In this document: piece by piece, positions 26,413 to 33,911 of the stretch | How the letters are laid out: each line of letters begins with the position of its first letter | How positions within the stretch are numbered: the stretch's first letter is position 1 | Assembly (NCBI GenBank): GCA_041687755.1 | Contig: JBDNJM010000066.1 | Span: 1 to 48,169, forward strand | Source: JBDNJM01 sp041687755 | Lineage (GTDB): Bacteria; Planctomycetota; UBA1135; GCA-002686595 | Length of the DNA: 48,169 nt | Direction: 5' to 3' | The notes under the pieces: model-generated | What the model saw: only the letters and a program-made list of their open reading frames with translations | What the model was told of the DNA's origin: nothing | Database searches by the model: none | Made by a program: the position numbers and the translations under genes

Positions 26413-26538
26413 GAGGCTGTGAAGAAGTGGCGCTGTCCTGACGAAGTGCCTCTCAGGTGCCTTTGGGCCCATCGCCTGAAGGCGCTGGAGCGCACAGAGC
26501 GCTCACGGAATGCGCTGCGCGCATTGATTCACGCTCTC
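26410..26538 (+). repeat. Stop-codon-anchored repeat, copy B (129 bp)
   Basis: It begins on the TGA of the lipoprotein gene (TGAGAGGCTGTGAAGAAG) and ends TTCACGCTCTC, with the next TGA opening copy C. Stems: TGAGAG/CTCTCA, GGCGCT/AGTGCC, CAGGTG/CGCCTG and a perfect AATGCGC-TGC-GCGCATT. The ends GAGAG-N3-GTGAA and TTCAC-N-CTCTC form terminal inverted repeats. Confidence 0.85.
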
Positions 26539-26667
26539 TGAGATGCTGTGAAGAAGTGGCGCTGTCCTGACGAAGTGCCTCTCAGGTGCCTTTGGGCCCA
26601 TCGCCTGAAGGCGCTGGAGCGCACAGAGCATGAACAGATTGCGCCAGGCGCAATGATTCACATTCTC
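26539..26667 (+). repeat. Stop-codon-anchored repeat, copy C (tandem with B)
   Basis: It is joined head-to-tail to copy B with the same 129-bp length. The first 90 bp are almost identical to B. The 3' stem has changed to ATTGCGCC-A-GGCGCAAT, which stays perfectly paired. It ends TTCACATTCTC followed by TGC, so the terminal TGA is lost here. Confidence 0.85.
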
Positions 26668-27016
26668 TGCGGCTCTCTCAGTTCCCGTCCCGCCCGGCCA
26701 TCGGCCAGACCGGGTCATCGCGTGCCGCTCCCCCTTCGCAAGCGAAGAGGGAGCGGCACGCTCTCGTTGGCGCCGGTCCGAACCGGCGTCACTTCATGGA
26801 GGCCCGGCGGGCGCGCCCCAAGAACATGACGTCGCAACCGAATTCGACAATCTCCAGGGCAATTCGCTCTCAGGCTGCGATCCACGAAGGTACCGGACCC
26901 GATTGCAAACATCCGGCCGTTGCCCGCGTACCGCCATCTGCCCCAAGACCCCACGCGCCTCGGTCTGCAGGCCCAGACAATCCGGCCGCTGGGTGCAAGA
27001 ACATCCAGCCCGTGGG
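26668..27016. other. Gap upstream of argR with a long hairpin
   Basis: This 349-bp stretch contains the near-perfect hairpin at 26721-26760. No credible coding frame or other recognised element is seen before the argR promoter at 27017. Confidence 0.5.
26721..26760. terminator. Long hairpin, likely bidirectional terminator
   Basis: CGTGCCGCTCCC (26721-26732) with CCTTCGC pairs through an AA turn with GCGAAGAGGGAGCGGCACG (26742-26760), giving 19 pairs with a single mismatch. CTCTCGTTGG follows, with no real T tract. It may end transcripts from the lipoprotein gene or be a small repeat element. Confidence 0.5.
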
Positions 27017-27045
27017 TTGACGAACGGGGACTCAGCGTGCATAAA
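27017..27045 (+). promoter_or_regulatory. Predicted argR promoter
   Basis: TTGACG (27017-27022) and CATAAA (27040-27045) are separated by 17 bp, a good sigma-70-type match. The -10 lies inside the first ARG box, so ArgR binding would block RNA polymerase. Confidence 0.6.
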
Positions 27046-27070
27046 CATGATACCCGCTGCATATCCATGC
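27039..27070. promoter_or_regulatory. Two ARG boxes upstream of argR
   Basis: GCATAAACATGA (27039-27050) and GCATATCCATGC (27059-27070) have the form GCAT-N4-ATGC and are 20 bp apart centre to centre. The same pair and spacing occur before argC. They resemble the E. coli ARG box half-sites (TGAAT-N4-ATTCA) with a changed base. The second box overlaps the earliest possible ATG of argR (27067), which favours a start at 27094. Confidence 0.75.
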
Positions 27071-27093
27071 AGAACCATCCCGGAAACGCCTCT

Positions 27094-27714
27094 ATGCCCA
27101 GCTCATCGACAAGCCGCAAGCCCGCGGCCAATAAGTCCACGAAACCAAAGACCTCCAGCACACCGCCTGCTTCGAAGCAGCCCAAGAAATCCGCGCGCGA
27201 CGCTCAGCCCAAGGCTGCATCCAAGGTCGAGCCCAAAGCGGATTCCAAGCCATCCTTCCTGGAGACGGCCTCACCGGAGCAACGCCGGGCCGCCATTGCG
27301 GAACTGTTGGGCGGTGGCCAAGTGTCGAGCCAAGCCTCGCTCTCCGCGGCCCTCGTGAAGCGCGGCATCGAAGTCAATCAAGCGACCCTGTCGCGCGACC
27401 TGAAGGCTCTCGGAGTCGTCAAGGGCCCGGGCGGCTACAAGCTGCCGGGGACGATCGCGGCCTCCGCGCCCAGCGGACTCGCCGGCGCCGTGCGCGCCTG
27501 GGTCGTCAGCGCGGTCCCGAGCCAGAACTTCGTCATCGTGCGCACGCCTCCCGGCGGCGCCAGCCCGCTCGCCGTCGCGATCGACCGGGCTCAGTTCGGC
27601 GAGATCCTCGGAACGATCGCCGGCGACGACACCATCTTCATCGCGACGCCCGACGTGCGCTCCGCCAAGCGCCTCCTGGGCAAGCTCTCCAACCTGGGCG
27701 GCGGAGAAGGATGA
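27094..27714 (+). CDS. argR: Arginine repressor ArgR with long basic N-terminal extension
   Basis: ArgR binds operators as an arginine-loaded hexamer and represses arginine synthesis. In the 206-residue product, residues about 58-115 form the winged helix with NQATLSRDLKALGVVK, the DNA-reading motif. The C-terminal oligomerisation domain has GTIAGDDTIF at about 173-182, which contacts arginine. Typical ArgR is about 150 residues; here some 55 residues rich in Lys, Ala, Pro and Ser precede the helix, like a disordered DNA-binding tail. ATG 27094 is preferred over 27067 because the latter lies in an ARG box. The gene stands just upstream of the arg operon, and its TGA begins repeat copy D. Confidence 0.92.
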   Translation: MPSSSTSRKPAANKSTKPKTSSTPPASKQPKKSARDAQPKAASKVEPKADSKPSFLETASPEQRRAAIAELLGGGQVSSQASLSAALVKRGIEVNQATLSRDLKALGVVKGPGGYKLPGTIAASAPSGLAGAVRAWVVSAVPSQNFVIVRTPPGGASPLAVAIDRAQFGEILGTIAGDDTIFIATPDVRSAKRLLGKLSNLGGGEG

Positions 27715-27840
27715 GAGGCTGTGAAAAAATGGCGCTGCCGAAGCTAAGTGCCTCTCAGCTGCCTTTGGGCCCATCGGCTGACGCCGCTGCAGCGCACTGA
27801 ACGCTCACGGAATGCGCTGCGCCCATTGATTCACGCTCTG
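27712..27840 (+). repeat. Stop-codon-anchored repeat, copy D (129 bp)
   Basis: It starts on the argR TGA (TGAGAGGCTGTGAAAAAATGG) and ends TTCACGCTCTG, followed by TGA of copy E. The second stem is CAGCTG/CGGCTG, where copies B and C have CAGGTG/CGCCTG: both sides changed and pairing is retained. Confidence 0.85.
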
Positions 27841-27930
27841 TGAGAGTCTGTAAAACTTCGGCGCTGCCCGGCCGAAGTGCCCCTCTAGAGCCGTCGGGCG
27901 CATCCCCTGGCGGCGCAGCGGTGCCCCTTG
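27841..27930 (+). repeat. Stop-codon-anchored repeat, degenerate copy E
   Basis: TGAGAGTCTGTAAAACTTC opens a diverged partial copy joined to D. The stem GGCGCT/AGTGCC survives and is enlarged to TTCGGC-GCTGCCCG-GCCGAA. Similarity fades after about 27930 and no 3' end is recognised. Confidence 0.6.
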
Positions 27931-28416
27931 ACCGTTGGAGCCTCGGAAGCCCTCCCCGGCCGCTACGGGTGGAGCGCTCCAGGTGCCCTGACCACCGCCG
28001 CAGGGTTGCCATCCTCCCGGTGAGCGAGAGGGCGGTTCGCACTCGGGTGGGGAGAACTCGTCTCGGCCCGTCCTTGGCCCGTATCGCCGGCGGCCGGAGC
28101 GACCTGACGGGCATGGGCAACTGAGTGGAGCCCATCTCAGGGGATCGGTCGGCCACACGCCCAACCGCACCCGTCGCTGCGCCCGAGCCTGCGGCCCGCT
28201 CCCCCGCGGCGAGCGGGATGCGCATGCGCGAGGCCATAGGCGAAAGGCGACGGGTTGGCGGCCCGATCCACGGAGAGCAGGCAAGCTAGACCGCCCGTCT
28301 CTCGCCTTCCGAAGCGCCCCGCCCGGCACTTCGGAAGCCACATCCCTCGCAAACTCGCCCCGGAAAATGGCCCGCGCATTCCCGACTTTTCAGGTGCCGT
28401 ATGGCTGACGCACTAT
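27931..28416. other. Unassigned gap before the arg operon
   Basis: No convincing gene is seen; the open minus-strand frames are arginine/glycine-rich and look random. A hairpin with 9-bp arms, CTTCCGAAG (28306-28314) and CTTCGGAAG (28329-28337), lies 80 bp before the ARG boxes and may end readthrough from upstream. Confidence 0.5.
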
Positions 28417-28448
28417 GCATAATCATGCGCACGCTCGCATAACTATGC
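28417..28448. promoter_or_regulatory. Two ARG boxes and probable promoter of the argCBDFG operon
   Basis: GCATAATCATGC (28417-28428) and GCATAACTATGC (28437-28448) are both perfect GCAT-N4-ATGC palindromes with 20-bp centre spacing, about two helical turns. CATAAT at 28418-28423 could serve as a -10; no clear -35 is seen. The argC start is 112 bp downstream, leaving a leader without obvious structure. ArgR repression is predicted. Confidence 0.8.
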
Positions 28449-28559
28449 AGGCGCTCAAAAGGGGCTCCTTCGACCTCTCCCAACCCGACCTGCCATGCTT
28501 GCTCCCACCCAGACTGCCGCGCCCTCGCCGGCGTCCTGCACAACCTCAAGGGGCAGCCT

Positions 28560-29579
28560 GTGAGTGCTCCCGCAAAGATCGCCGTGATTGGTGGCTCTGG
28601 GATCGCAGGCCGCGAGCTCCAGGGCCTGGTCGAGCGCCACCCCGGTTTCGAGCTTGACGCCCTGACCAGCGGCGCTGTCGGTCGCGCTCCACGACAGGCG
28701 GCCTCGCCGGTGGACGCTCCCATCCAGCCGCTCGACCTCGAGCGCATCGCCGAGTGTGACGGCGCCTTCCTGGCCACCCCGCACGGCGCTTCGGCTGCGC
28801 TGGCCGAGACCCTGCTCGACGCCGGGCTCGCCATCGTCGACCTCTCCGCCGACCTGCGGCTTGGCAGCGCCGACCGCTACACGCGCACGTACGGCGCGGA
28901 GCACCCGGCCCCTGCGCTGTTCGATACTGCCGTCTACGGGCTCACCGAACACGCACGCGACCGCGTGCGCGAGACGCGCCTCGTCTCGAACCCCGGCTGC
29001 TACCCCACCTCGATCCTGCTGCCCCTGCTGCCGCTGTACTCGGGCGGTCTGATCGGACCTGAGACCTCGGTGCTGTGCGACAGCAAGAGCGGCGCGTCTG
29101 GGGCCGGAGCGGCAGCGACGGACACGACCCACTTCGGCAACGTGCACGACAACTTCAAGGCCTACGGCCTGCCGACGGTCGCGGAGGGCTCCCCCCACCG
29201 CCACCTCAGCGAGATCCAGCTGCACGCCGGCAGCGACGCCATTGGCTTCGTTCCGCACCTCTTGCCCGTCTGGCGCGGCATCCTCTCGACGATCTACGTG
29301 CGCACCGACAGTCATCTAGACGCCCTGCGCGACTGCCTGCGCGACGCGTATGCCGACGAACCGTTCGTCCAGGTGTTCGCCGACGGCCTGCCCGAGCTCA
29401 GCCGCGTGCAGCACACCAACGCTTGCCACATCGGCCTGGGGCACACGCCCGGCGCGATCGTGATCGTCTCCTGCATCGACAACCTACAGAAGGGCGCTGC
29501 GGGCCAGGCCGTGCAGAACATGAACCTGATGCTCGGCCAGCAAGAGACGGCCGGGCTCGCCACCGGAGGCACGGCATGA
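28560..29579 (+). CDS. argC: N-acetyl-gamma-glutamyl-phosphate reductase ArgC
   Basis: ArgC reduces N-acetylglutamyl phosphate to the semialdehyde with NADPH, the third step of arginine synthesis. The 339-residue product has the nucleotide-binding GGSGIAG at 11-17, the catalytic cysteine Cys147 in SNPGCYPTS, and the FVPHLLPVWRGIL and GHTPGAI motifs of the dimerisation domain. The start is GTG 28560; there is no purine-rich ribosome site upstream. It heads the operon, and its TGA overlaps the argB ATG (ATGA at 29576-29579). Confidence 0.96.
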   Translation: MSAPAKIAVIGGSGIAGRELQGLVERHPGFELDALTSGAVGRAPRQAASPVDAPIQPLDLERIAECDGAFLATPHGASAALAETLLDAGLAIVDLSADLRLGSADRYTRTYGAEHPAPALFDTAVYGLTEHARDRVRETRLVSNPGCYPTSILLPLLPLYSGGLIGPETSVLCDSKSGASGAGAAATDTTHFGNVHDNFKAYGLPTVAEGSPHRHLSEIQLHAGSDAIGFVPHLLPVWRGILSTIYVRTDSHLDALRDCLRDAYADEPFVQVFADGLPELSRVQHTNACHIGLGHTPGAIVIVSCIDNLQKGAAGQAVQNMNLMLGQQETAGLATGGTA

Positions 29580-30397
29580 GGGTGCTGCTCAAGGTCGGCG
29601 GAGCCCAGCTGGACGAGCCCGGCTCGCGGAACCTGTTCGCCAAGGCCGTCGCGAACGCCAAGGACCGCGGGCACGAGCTGATCCTCGTCCATGGTGGCGG
29701 CGCCCAGCTCGGGCGCCTCGGCGCGCGGCTCGGGCTCGAGACCGTGCGCTGGCAGGGCCTAAGGATCACCGACGCCCCGACGGCCGAGGCCGCCCTGATG
29801 GTGCTCGCCGGCAGCGTCAACCGAGAGCTCGTGCGGAGCCTGGGAAACGCGCGGGTGCCCTCGGTCGGCCTCAGTGGCGCGGATGCGTTTACGTTCAAGA
29901 CGCGGCGCTTCCCGGCGCCCCAGGGCATCAACCTCGGCCATGTTGGGGAAGTCGGCGTCGTTGATCCTGGCCTGATCGAGCACCTGCTCGCAGGCGGCTA
30001 CACGCCGGTCATCGCCACCGTCGGCCCGCGGCAGGAGGGCGACGACGACGCCCCTTTCGACAACGTCAACGCGGACGACGCCGTCGCGGCCCTCGGCGCC
30101 GCCCTGGGCGTGGAAGCCGTGCTCTTCCTGACCGACGTGCCCGGAGTCCGGGGCGCGGACGGCCTCACACTGGACCACCTGGACGCCCCGGCCGCCGCCG
30201 AGTTAGAGGCCAGCGGCATCATTGCCGGCGGGATGTGCCCGAAGGTCCGCGCTGGACTCGAAGCCGCCCGCCGATTGCCTGAAGCCCTGGTGCGCATCGC
30301 CCCCGCCGCAGGTGACAATGCCGTGCTCGCCGCCCTCGAACCGGGCATCGGCACCCGCTTCCTCCACACGTCCGCTACGGAACGCCACCATGCCTGA
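29576..30397 (+). CDS. argB: N-acetylglutamate kinase ArgB
   Basis: ArgB phosphorylates N-acetylglutamate with ATP. The 273-residue product shows amino-acid kinase motifs: LLKVGGAQLD at the very start, VHGGGAQ, FDNVNADDAVAAL, FLTDVPGV and IAGGMCPKVRAG. The protein begins directly at the first strand and lacks the N-terminal helix that, in arginine-sensitive kinases, links dimers into a hexamer. Feedback inhibition by arginine is therefore not expected from the sequence alone. ATG 29576 overlaps the argC stop. A decayed relative lies at 23124-23275. Confidence 0.95.
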   Translation: MRVLLKVGGAQLDEPGSRNLFAKAVANAKDRGHELILVHGGGAQLGRLGARLGLETVRWQGLRITDAPTAEAALMVLAGSVNRELVRSLGNARVPSVGLSGADAFTFKTRRFPAPQGINLGHVGEVGVVDPGLIEHLLAGGYTPVIATVGPRQEGDDDAPFDNVNADDAVAALGAALGVEAVLFLTDVPGVRGADGLTLDHLDAPAAAELEASGIIAGGMCPKVRAGLEAARRLPEALVRIAPAAGDNAVLAALEPGIGTRFLHTSATERHHA

Positions 30398-31661
30398 CGC
30401 GATTCTCCGACCGCACGTCCCCGGCGGCTCGTCCGCCCCCGTCGGGTCCGCCGGGTCCGCCGAGTCCGCCGAGCCTGACGCGCACGTCGTCAAGACGTAC
30501 GTCCGCGCTCCGGAAGTGTTCGTTTCCGGCTCCGGTGCCACCCTGCGCACCGCGACGGGGGCGACTTTTCTCGACATGCTCGGGGGCATCGCCGTGTCCG
30601 CGCTCGGACACGGGCACCCGGAGCTGAGCGCCGCCCTTGCCGACCAGGCCGGCAAGCTTCTGCACGTCTCCAACCTCTACCGGCACCCTCTGACCGAGGT
30701 CGTCGCCGGACGGCTCGCCCGCCTGACCGGTCTCGAAGCCGTGTTCTTCTCGAACAGCGGCGCGGAGGCCAACGAGTGTGCCCTCAAGGCGGCGCGCGCG
30801 TTCCACGAGCGCAACGGCGCCCCCGAACGCAACGCGTTCATCGCGCTCGAGGGCGGCTTCCACGGCCGTACGCTCGGCGCGCTGTCCGTCAGCTCGGGCG
30901 CGCGCTACCGCGAGCCCTTCGAGCCGCTCATCCCCGGCGTGCACTTCGCCCCGGCGAACGACCTCGCCCGCGCCACCGAACTGGTGGAGCAACACGCACC
31001 GGCCGCAGTGATCCTGGAGCCGATCCAGGGCGAGGGCGGCCTGCGGCCCCTGTGCCTAGAATTCCTGCGCGGCGTGCGGGCACTGACCGAGCGCACCGGC
31101 ACCCTGCTGATCCACGACGAGATCCAGTGCGGCTCCGGACGCACGGGCCCGTTCCTCGCCGGCGACGCCGCCGGCATCAAGCCCGACATCGTGACCCTGG
31201 CCAAGCCCCTAGCCGCCGGTGTCCCGATGGGCGCCACCGTGATTGCGGAGCGCTTCGCCAACAGCCTGGTACCCGGCGATCACGGCTCGACCTTCGGCGG
31301 CGGCCCGCTCGCCTGCCGCGCGGCCGAAGTGTTTCTCTCGCTCTACGAAGCGGGCGACCTCGCTGACCGCGTTCGCGAGCGCGGAGCCCAGCTTAAGGCC
31401 GGGCTCGAAGCCCTCCGCCAGCGGCACTCCACCAAGGTCTTGGCTCGCCGCGGCCGCGGCCTGATGCAGGGAATCAAGCTCGCCGAAACCGGCGGCGCGG
31501 CCGCGCTTGCGGCACTGGCCCACGCGCGCGGACTCCTCGCCTGCCCAGCCGGCGACGAAGTGCTGCGCTTCCTACCCCCGTATGTCGTGAGCGAGTCGGA
31601 GATCGACCAAGCGCTCACCCTTCTCGACTCCGCGCTCTCCGAACTGCCCGAACCGAACTGA
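30390..31661 (+). CDS. argD: Acetylornithine aminotransferase ArgD
   Basis: This class III PLP aminotransferase converts N-acetylglutamate semialdehyde to N-acetylornithine with glutamate. The 423-residue product has FFSNSGAEANECALK, GGFHGRTLGALS, LIHDEIQCGSGRTG and the PLP lysine Lys272 in TLAKPLAAGVPMGA. About 30 residues at the N-terminus (GSSAPVGSAGSAESAEPD) form a low-complexity Gly/Ser/Ala extension with repeated codons, absent from standard ArgD. ATG 30390 lies 8 bp inside the end of argB, so translation is coupled. A role in lysine synthesis (as DapC) is possible in addition. Confidence 0.94.
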   Translation: MPDAILRPHVPGGSSAPVGSAGSAESAEPDAHVVKTYVRAPEVFVSGSGATLRTATGATFLDMLGGIAVSALGHGHPELSAALADQAGKLLHVSNLYRHPLTEVVAGRLARLTGLEAVFFSNSGAEANECALKAARAFHERNGAPERNAFIALEGGFHGRTLGALSVSSGARYREPFEPLIPGVHFAPANDLARATELVEQHAPAAVILEPIQGEGGLRPLCLEFLRGVRALTERTGTLLIHDEIQCGSGRTGPFLAGDAAGIKPDIVTLAKPLAAGVPMGATVIAERFANSLVPGDHGSTFGGGPLACRAAEVFLSLYEAGDLADRVRERGAQLKAGLEALRQRHSTKVLARRGRGLMQGIKLAETGGAAALAALAHARGLLACPAGDEVLRFLPPYVVSESEIDQALTLLDSALSELPEPN

Positions 31662-32629
31662 TGACGACCCTAGCGACCCCGTCCCAAGCGCTGGCCCTCT
31701 CCAACGCGCCTTCGACCGATTTCCTCACGACCGCTGGCCTAGGCCCGGCTGACCTGCTGCGCCTGTTCGACACGGCGACCGCGCTCAAGGCCGACCGCAA
31801 CGGCTTCACCGACGTCTGCGCCGGCAAGAAGCTGGCGATGCTGTTCGAGAAGGAGAGCCTGCGCACGCGCTTCACGTTCGACATCGGCATCCAGGAGCTC
31901 GGCGGCTCCGCGGTGTTCCTCGACCACCGCCACGCGCGCCTCGGCAGCCGCGAGTCGCTCTCTGACCTCGGCAAGAACCTCGAGCGCTGGTGCGACGGCA
32001 TCGTCGCGCGGGTGTACAAGCACCGCCACGTCGAAGAACTCGCGAAGTCCGCCGACGTCCCAGTCATCAACGGTCTCTCCGACCTGCTGCACCCGTGCCA
32101 GGCCCTGGCCGACACGTTCACGCTGCACGAGCACTGGGGCAACGTAAAGGGCCGCAAGCTCACGTACGTCGGCGACGGCAACAACACCTGCCACTCGCTG
32201 ATGATGACAGGCGCCCGGCTTGGCCTGCACGTGACGGTCGCGACTCCGGAAGGCTACGAGCCCAACAGCAGGATCCTCGCGGATGCCATGAACGCGGCCC
32301 GCGAGACCGGGTCCGTGATCGAGATCGTCGAAGACCCGCTCGAGGGCGTGGCCGATGCGGATGCTGTCTACACCGACGTCTGGGCCTCGATGGGCCAAGA
32401 GGACGAGATCGAAGAGCGCAGCGCGATCTTCTCGGCCTACCGCGTCAGCGAGGAAATGATGGAGCGTGCCAAGCCCAACGCGCTGTTCATGCACTGCCTG
32501 CCCGCCCACCGCGGCGCCGAAGTGACCGCCGGAGTGATCGACGGCCCCAACTCGATCGTCTTCGACATCGCCGAGAACCGCTTGCACGTGCAAAAGGCGG
32601 TCATGGCGCATCTCATGGGCAAGTCCTGA
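31661..32629 (+). CDS. argF: Ornithine carbamoyltransferase ArgF
   Basis: The enzyme makes citrulline from ornithine and carbamoyl phosphate. In the 322-residue product the carbamoyl-phosphate loop reads SLRTR (66-70), followed by HPCQALAD, the ornithine-binding DVWASMGQE and HCLPAHRG. SLRT instead of the E. coli STRT is a known variant of true ornithine carbamoyltransferases; the SMG loop argues against an acetylornithine- or succinylornithine-specific enzyme. The first 15 or so residues are an unconserved-looking leader. The ATG shares one base with the argD stop (TGATG). Confidence 0.93.
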   Translation: MTTLATPSQALALSNAPSTDFLTTAGLGPADLLRLFDTATALKADRNGFTDVCAGKKLAMLFEKESLRTRFTFDIGIQELGGSAVFLDHRHARLGSRESLSDLGKNLERWCDGIVARVYKHRHVEELAKSADVPVINGLSDLLHPCQALADTFTLHEHWGNVKGRKLTYVGDGNNTCHSLMMTGARLGLHVTVATPEGYEPNSRILADAMNAARETGSVIEIVEDPLEGVADADAVYTDVWASMGQEDEIEERSAIFSAYRVSEEMMERAKPNALFMHCLPAHRGAEVTAGVIDGPNSIVFDIAENRLHVQKAVMAHLMGKS

Positions 32630-32660
32630 CCCACCCTCTCCGAACGACTCCAACGAACCG

Positions 32661-33911
32661 ATGAGCACCACCCCCCGCGTCGTCCTCGCCTACTCCGGCG
32701 GCCTCGATACCTCGATCATCATTCCATGGCTGAAGGAGAACAAGGGCCTCGAGGTCCACGCCATCTGCGGTGACGTCGGCCAGGGCGCCGAGGAACTCGT
32801 CGGCCTCGAGGAGAAGGCCCTCGCCAGCGGCGCCGCCTCGTGCCGCGTGGTTGACCTGCGCGAGCCCTTCCTGACCGAGTGCGTTTGGCCCTGCCTGCGT
32901 GCCCTCAGCCTGTACGAGGGTCGCTACCTGCTGGGCACCTCCATGGCGCGCCCGATCCTCGCCGCGGCCCAGGTCGCGTATGCCCGCGAGGTCGGCGCAA
33001 CCGCCGTCGCCCACGGCTGCACGGGCAAGGGCAACGACCAGGTGCGCTTCGAACTCGGCTTCCAGGCGCTGGCCCCGGACCTCGAGGTCATCGCCCCCTG
33101 GCGCGAGTGGGATATCGTCAGCCGCGAGGACGCAATTCTCTACGCCGAAGAGCGCAGCATCCCGATCAGCTCGACCCTCAAGAAGATCTACAGCCGCGAC
33201 CGCAACCTGTGGCACATCAGCCACGAGGGCGGCAGCCTCGAGGATCCCGCCTGCGCTCCGCCCGAAGACGTCTGGACCTGGACGACCGATCCGCGACAGG
33301 CGCCCGACAAGCCCGAGATCGTGACCGTGGGCTTCGAGCGCGGGCTCCCCGTCCGCGTCAACGGCCAGGACCTCGGCGCCGTCGCGCTGCTCGAGCAACT
33401 CAATGCCTTCGGCGCAACCCACGGCATCGGTCGCATCGACATCGTCGAGAACCGCCTGGTCGGCATGAAGTCGCGCGGCGTGTACGAGACTCCTGGCGGG
33501 ACGATTCTCTACGAAGCCATGCGCTCCCTGCGCGCCTTGACCATGGAGCGCGACACGTCCCGCATGTGCGAGAAGCTCGCGCTTGAGCACGCCGATATCG
33601 TGTACACGGGCCGTTGGTTTGCACCTCTGCGCGAGTCGCTCGACGCTTTCTTCGAGGAGGCGACCAAGCACGTCACCGGCGAAGTCACCGTCGAGCTCTA
33701 CAAGGGCCGCGCGAACGCCCTCTCCGCGACGTCGAGCGAGAGCCTGTACGCCGAGAGTCTCGCTAGCTTCTCCATGGACGACACCTACGACCAGTCCGAT
33801 GCAGAGGGCTTCATTCGCCTTTACGGGCTGCCGAACCGAGTGGCTGCGACGCACCACGGGGTGACGGCGCTGTCCGGAGGCACACCGCACCCCAGCATTG
33901 CCAAGGTGTAG
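32661..33911 (+). CDS. argG: Argininosuccinate synthase ArgG
   Basis: ArgG joins citrulline and aspartate using ATP. The 416-residue product has the PP-loop AYSGGLDTS at 9-17, HGCTGKGNDQVRFE, the SRDRNLWHISHEGG segment and ETPGGTILYEA, all standard for the family. It starts 31 bp after argF and is the last gene of the tight cluster. Its stop at 33909-33911 is followed immediately by the inverted-repeat element that separates it from argH. Confidence 0.97.
   Translation: MSTTPRVVLAYSGGLDTSIIIPWLKENKGLEVHAICGDVGQGAEELVGLEEKALASGAASCRVVDLREPFLTECVWPCLRALSLYEGRYLLGTSMARPILAAAQVAYAREVGATAVAHGCTGKGNDQVRFELGFQALAPDLEVIAPWREWDIVSREDAILYAEERSIPISSTLKKIYSRDRNLWHISHEGGSLEDPACAPPEDVWTWTTDPRQAPDKPEIVTVGFERGLPVRVNGQDLGAVALLEQLNAFGATHGIGRIDIVENRLVGMKSRGVYETPGGTILYEAMRSLRALTMERDTSRMCEKLALEHADIVYTGRWFAPLRESLDAFFEEATKHVTGEVTVELYKGRANALSATSSESLYAESLASFSMDDTYDQSDAEGFIRLYGLPNRVAATHHGVTALSGGTPHPSIAKV

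Noticed and set aside
26503..26718. Minus-strand frames starting MGPKAPERHFVRTAPLLHS, recurring at 14532-14810, 27271-27774 and 27805-28341
   Set aside because: They are the reverse reading of the repeat family. The shared peptide follows from nucleotide similarity, the extensions differ, and base changes follow RNA pairing more than codon positions.
27067..27093. Earlier ATG for argR at 27067
   Set aside because: This ATG lies inside the second ARG box; the same box pair before argC is well separated from the gene. The next ATG at 27094 is more consistent.
28137..28379. 80-residue minus-strand frame before the arg operon
   Set aside because: It has no motif, no plausible start context and random-looking Arg/Gly/Ala composition.
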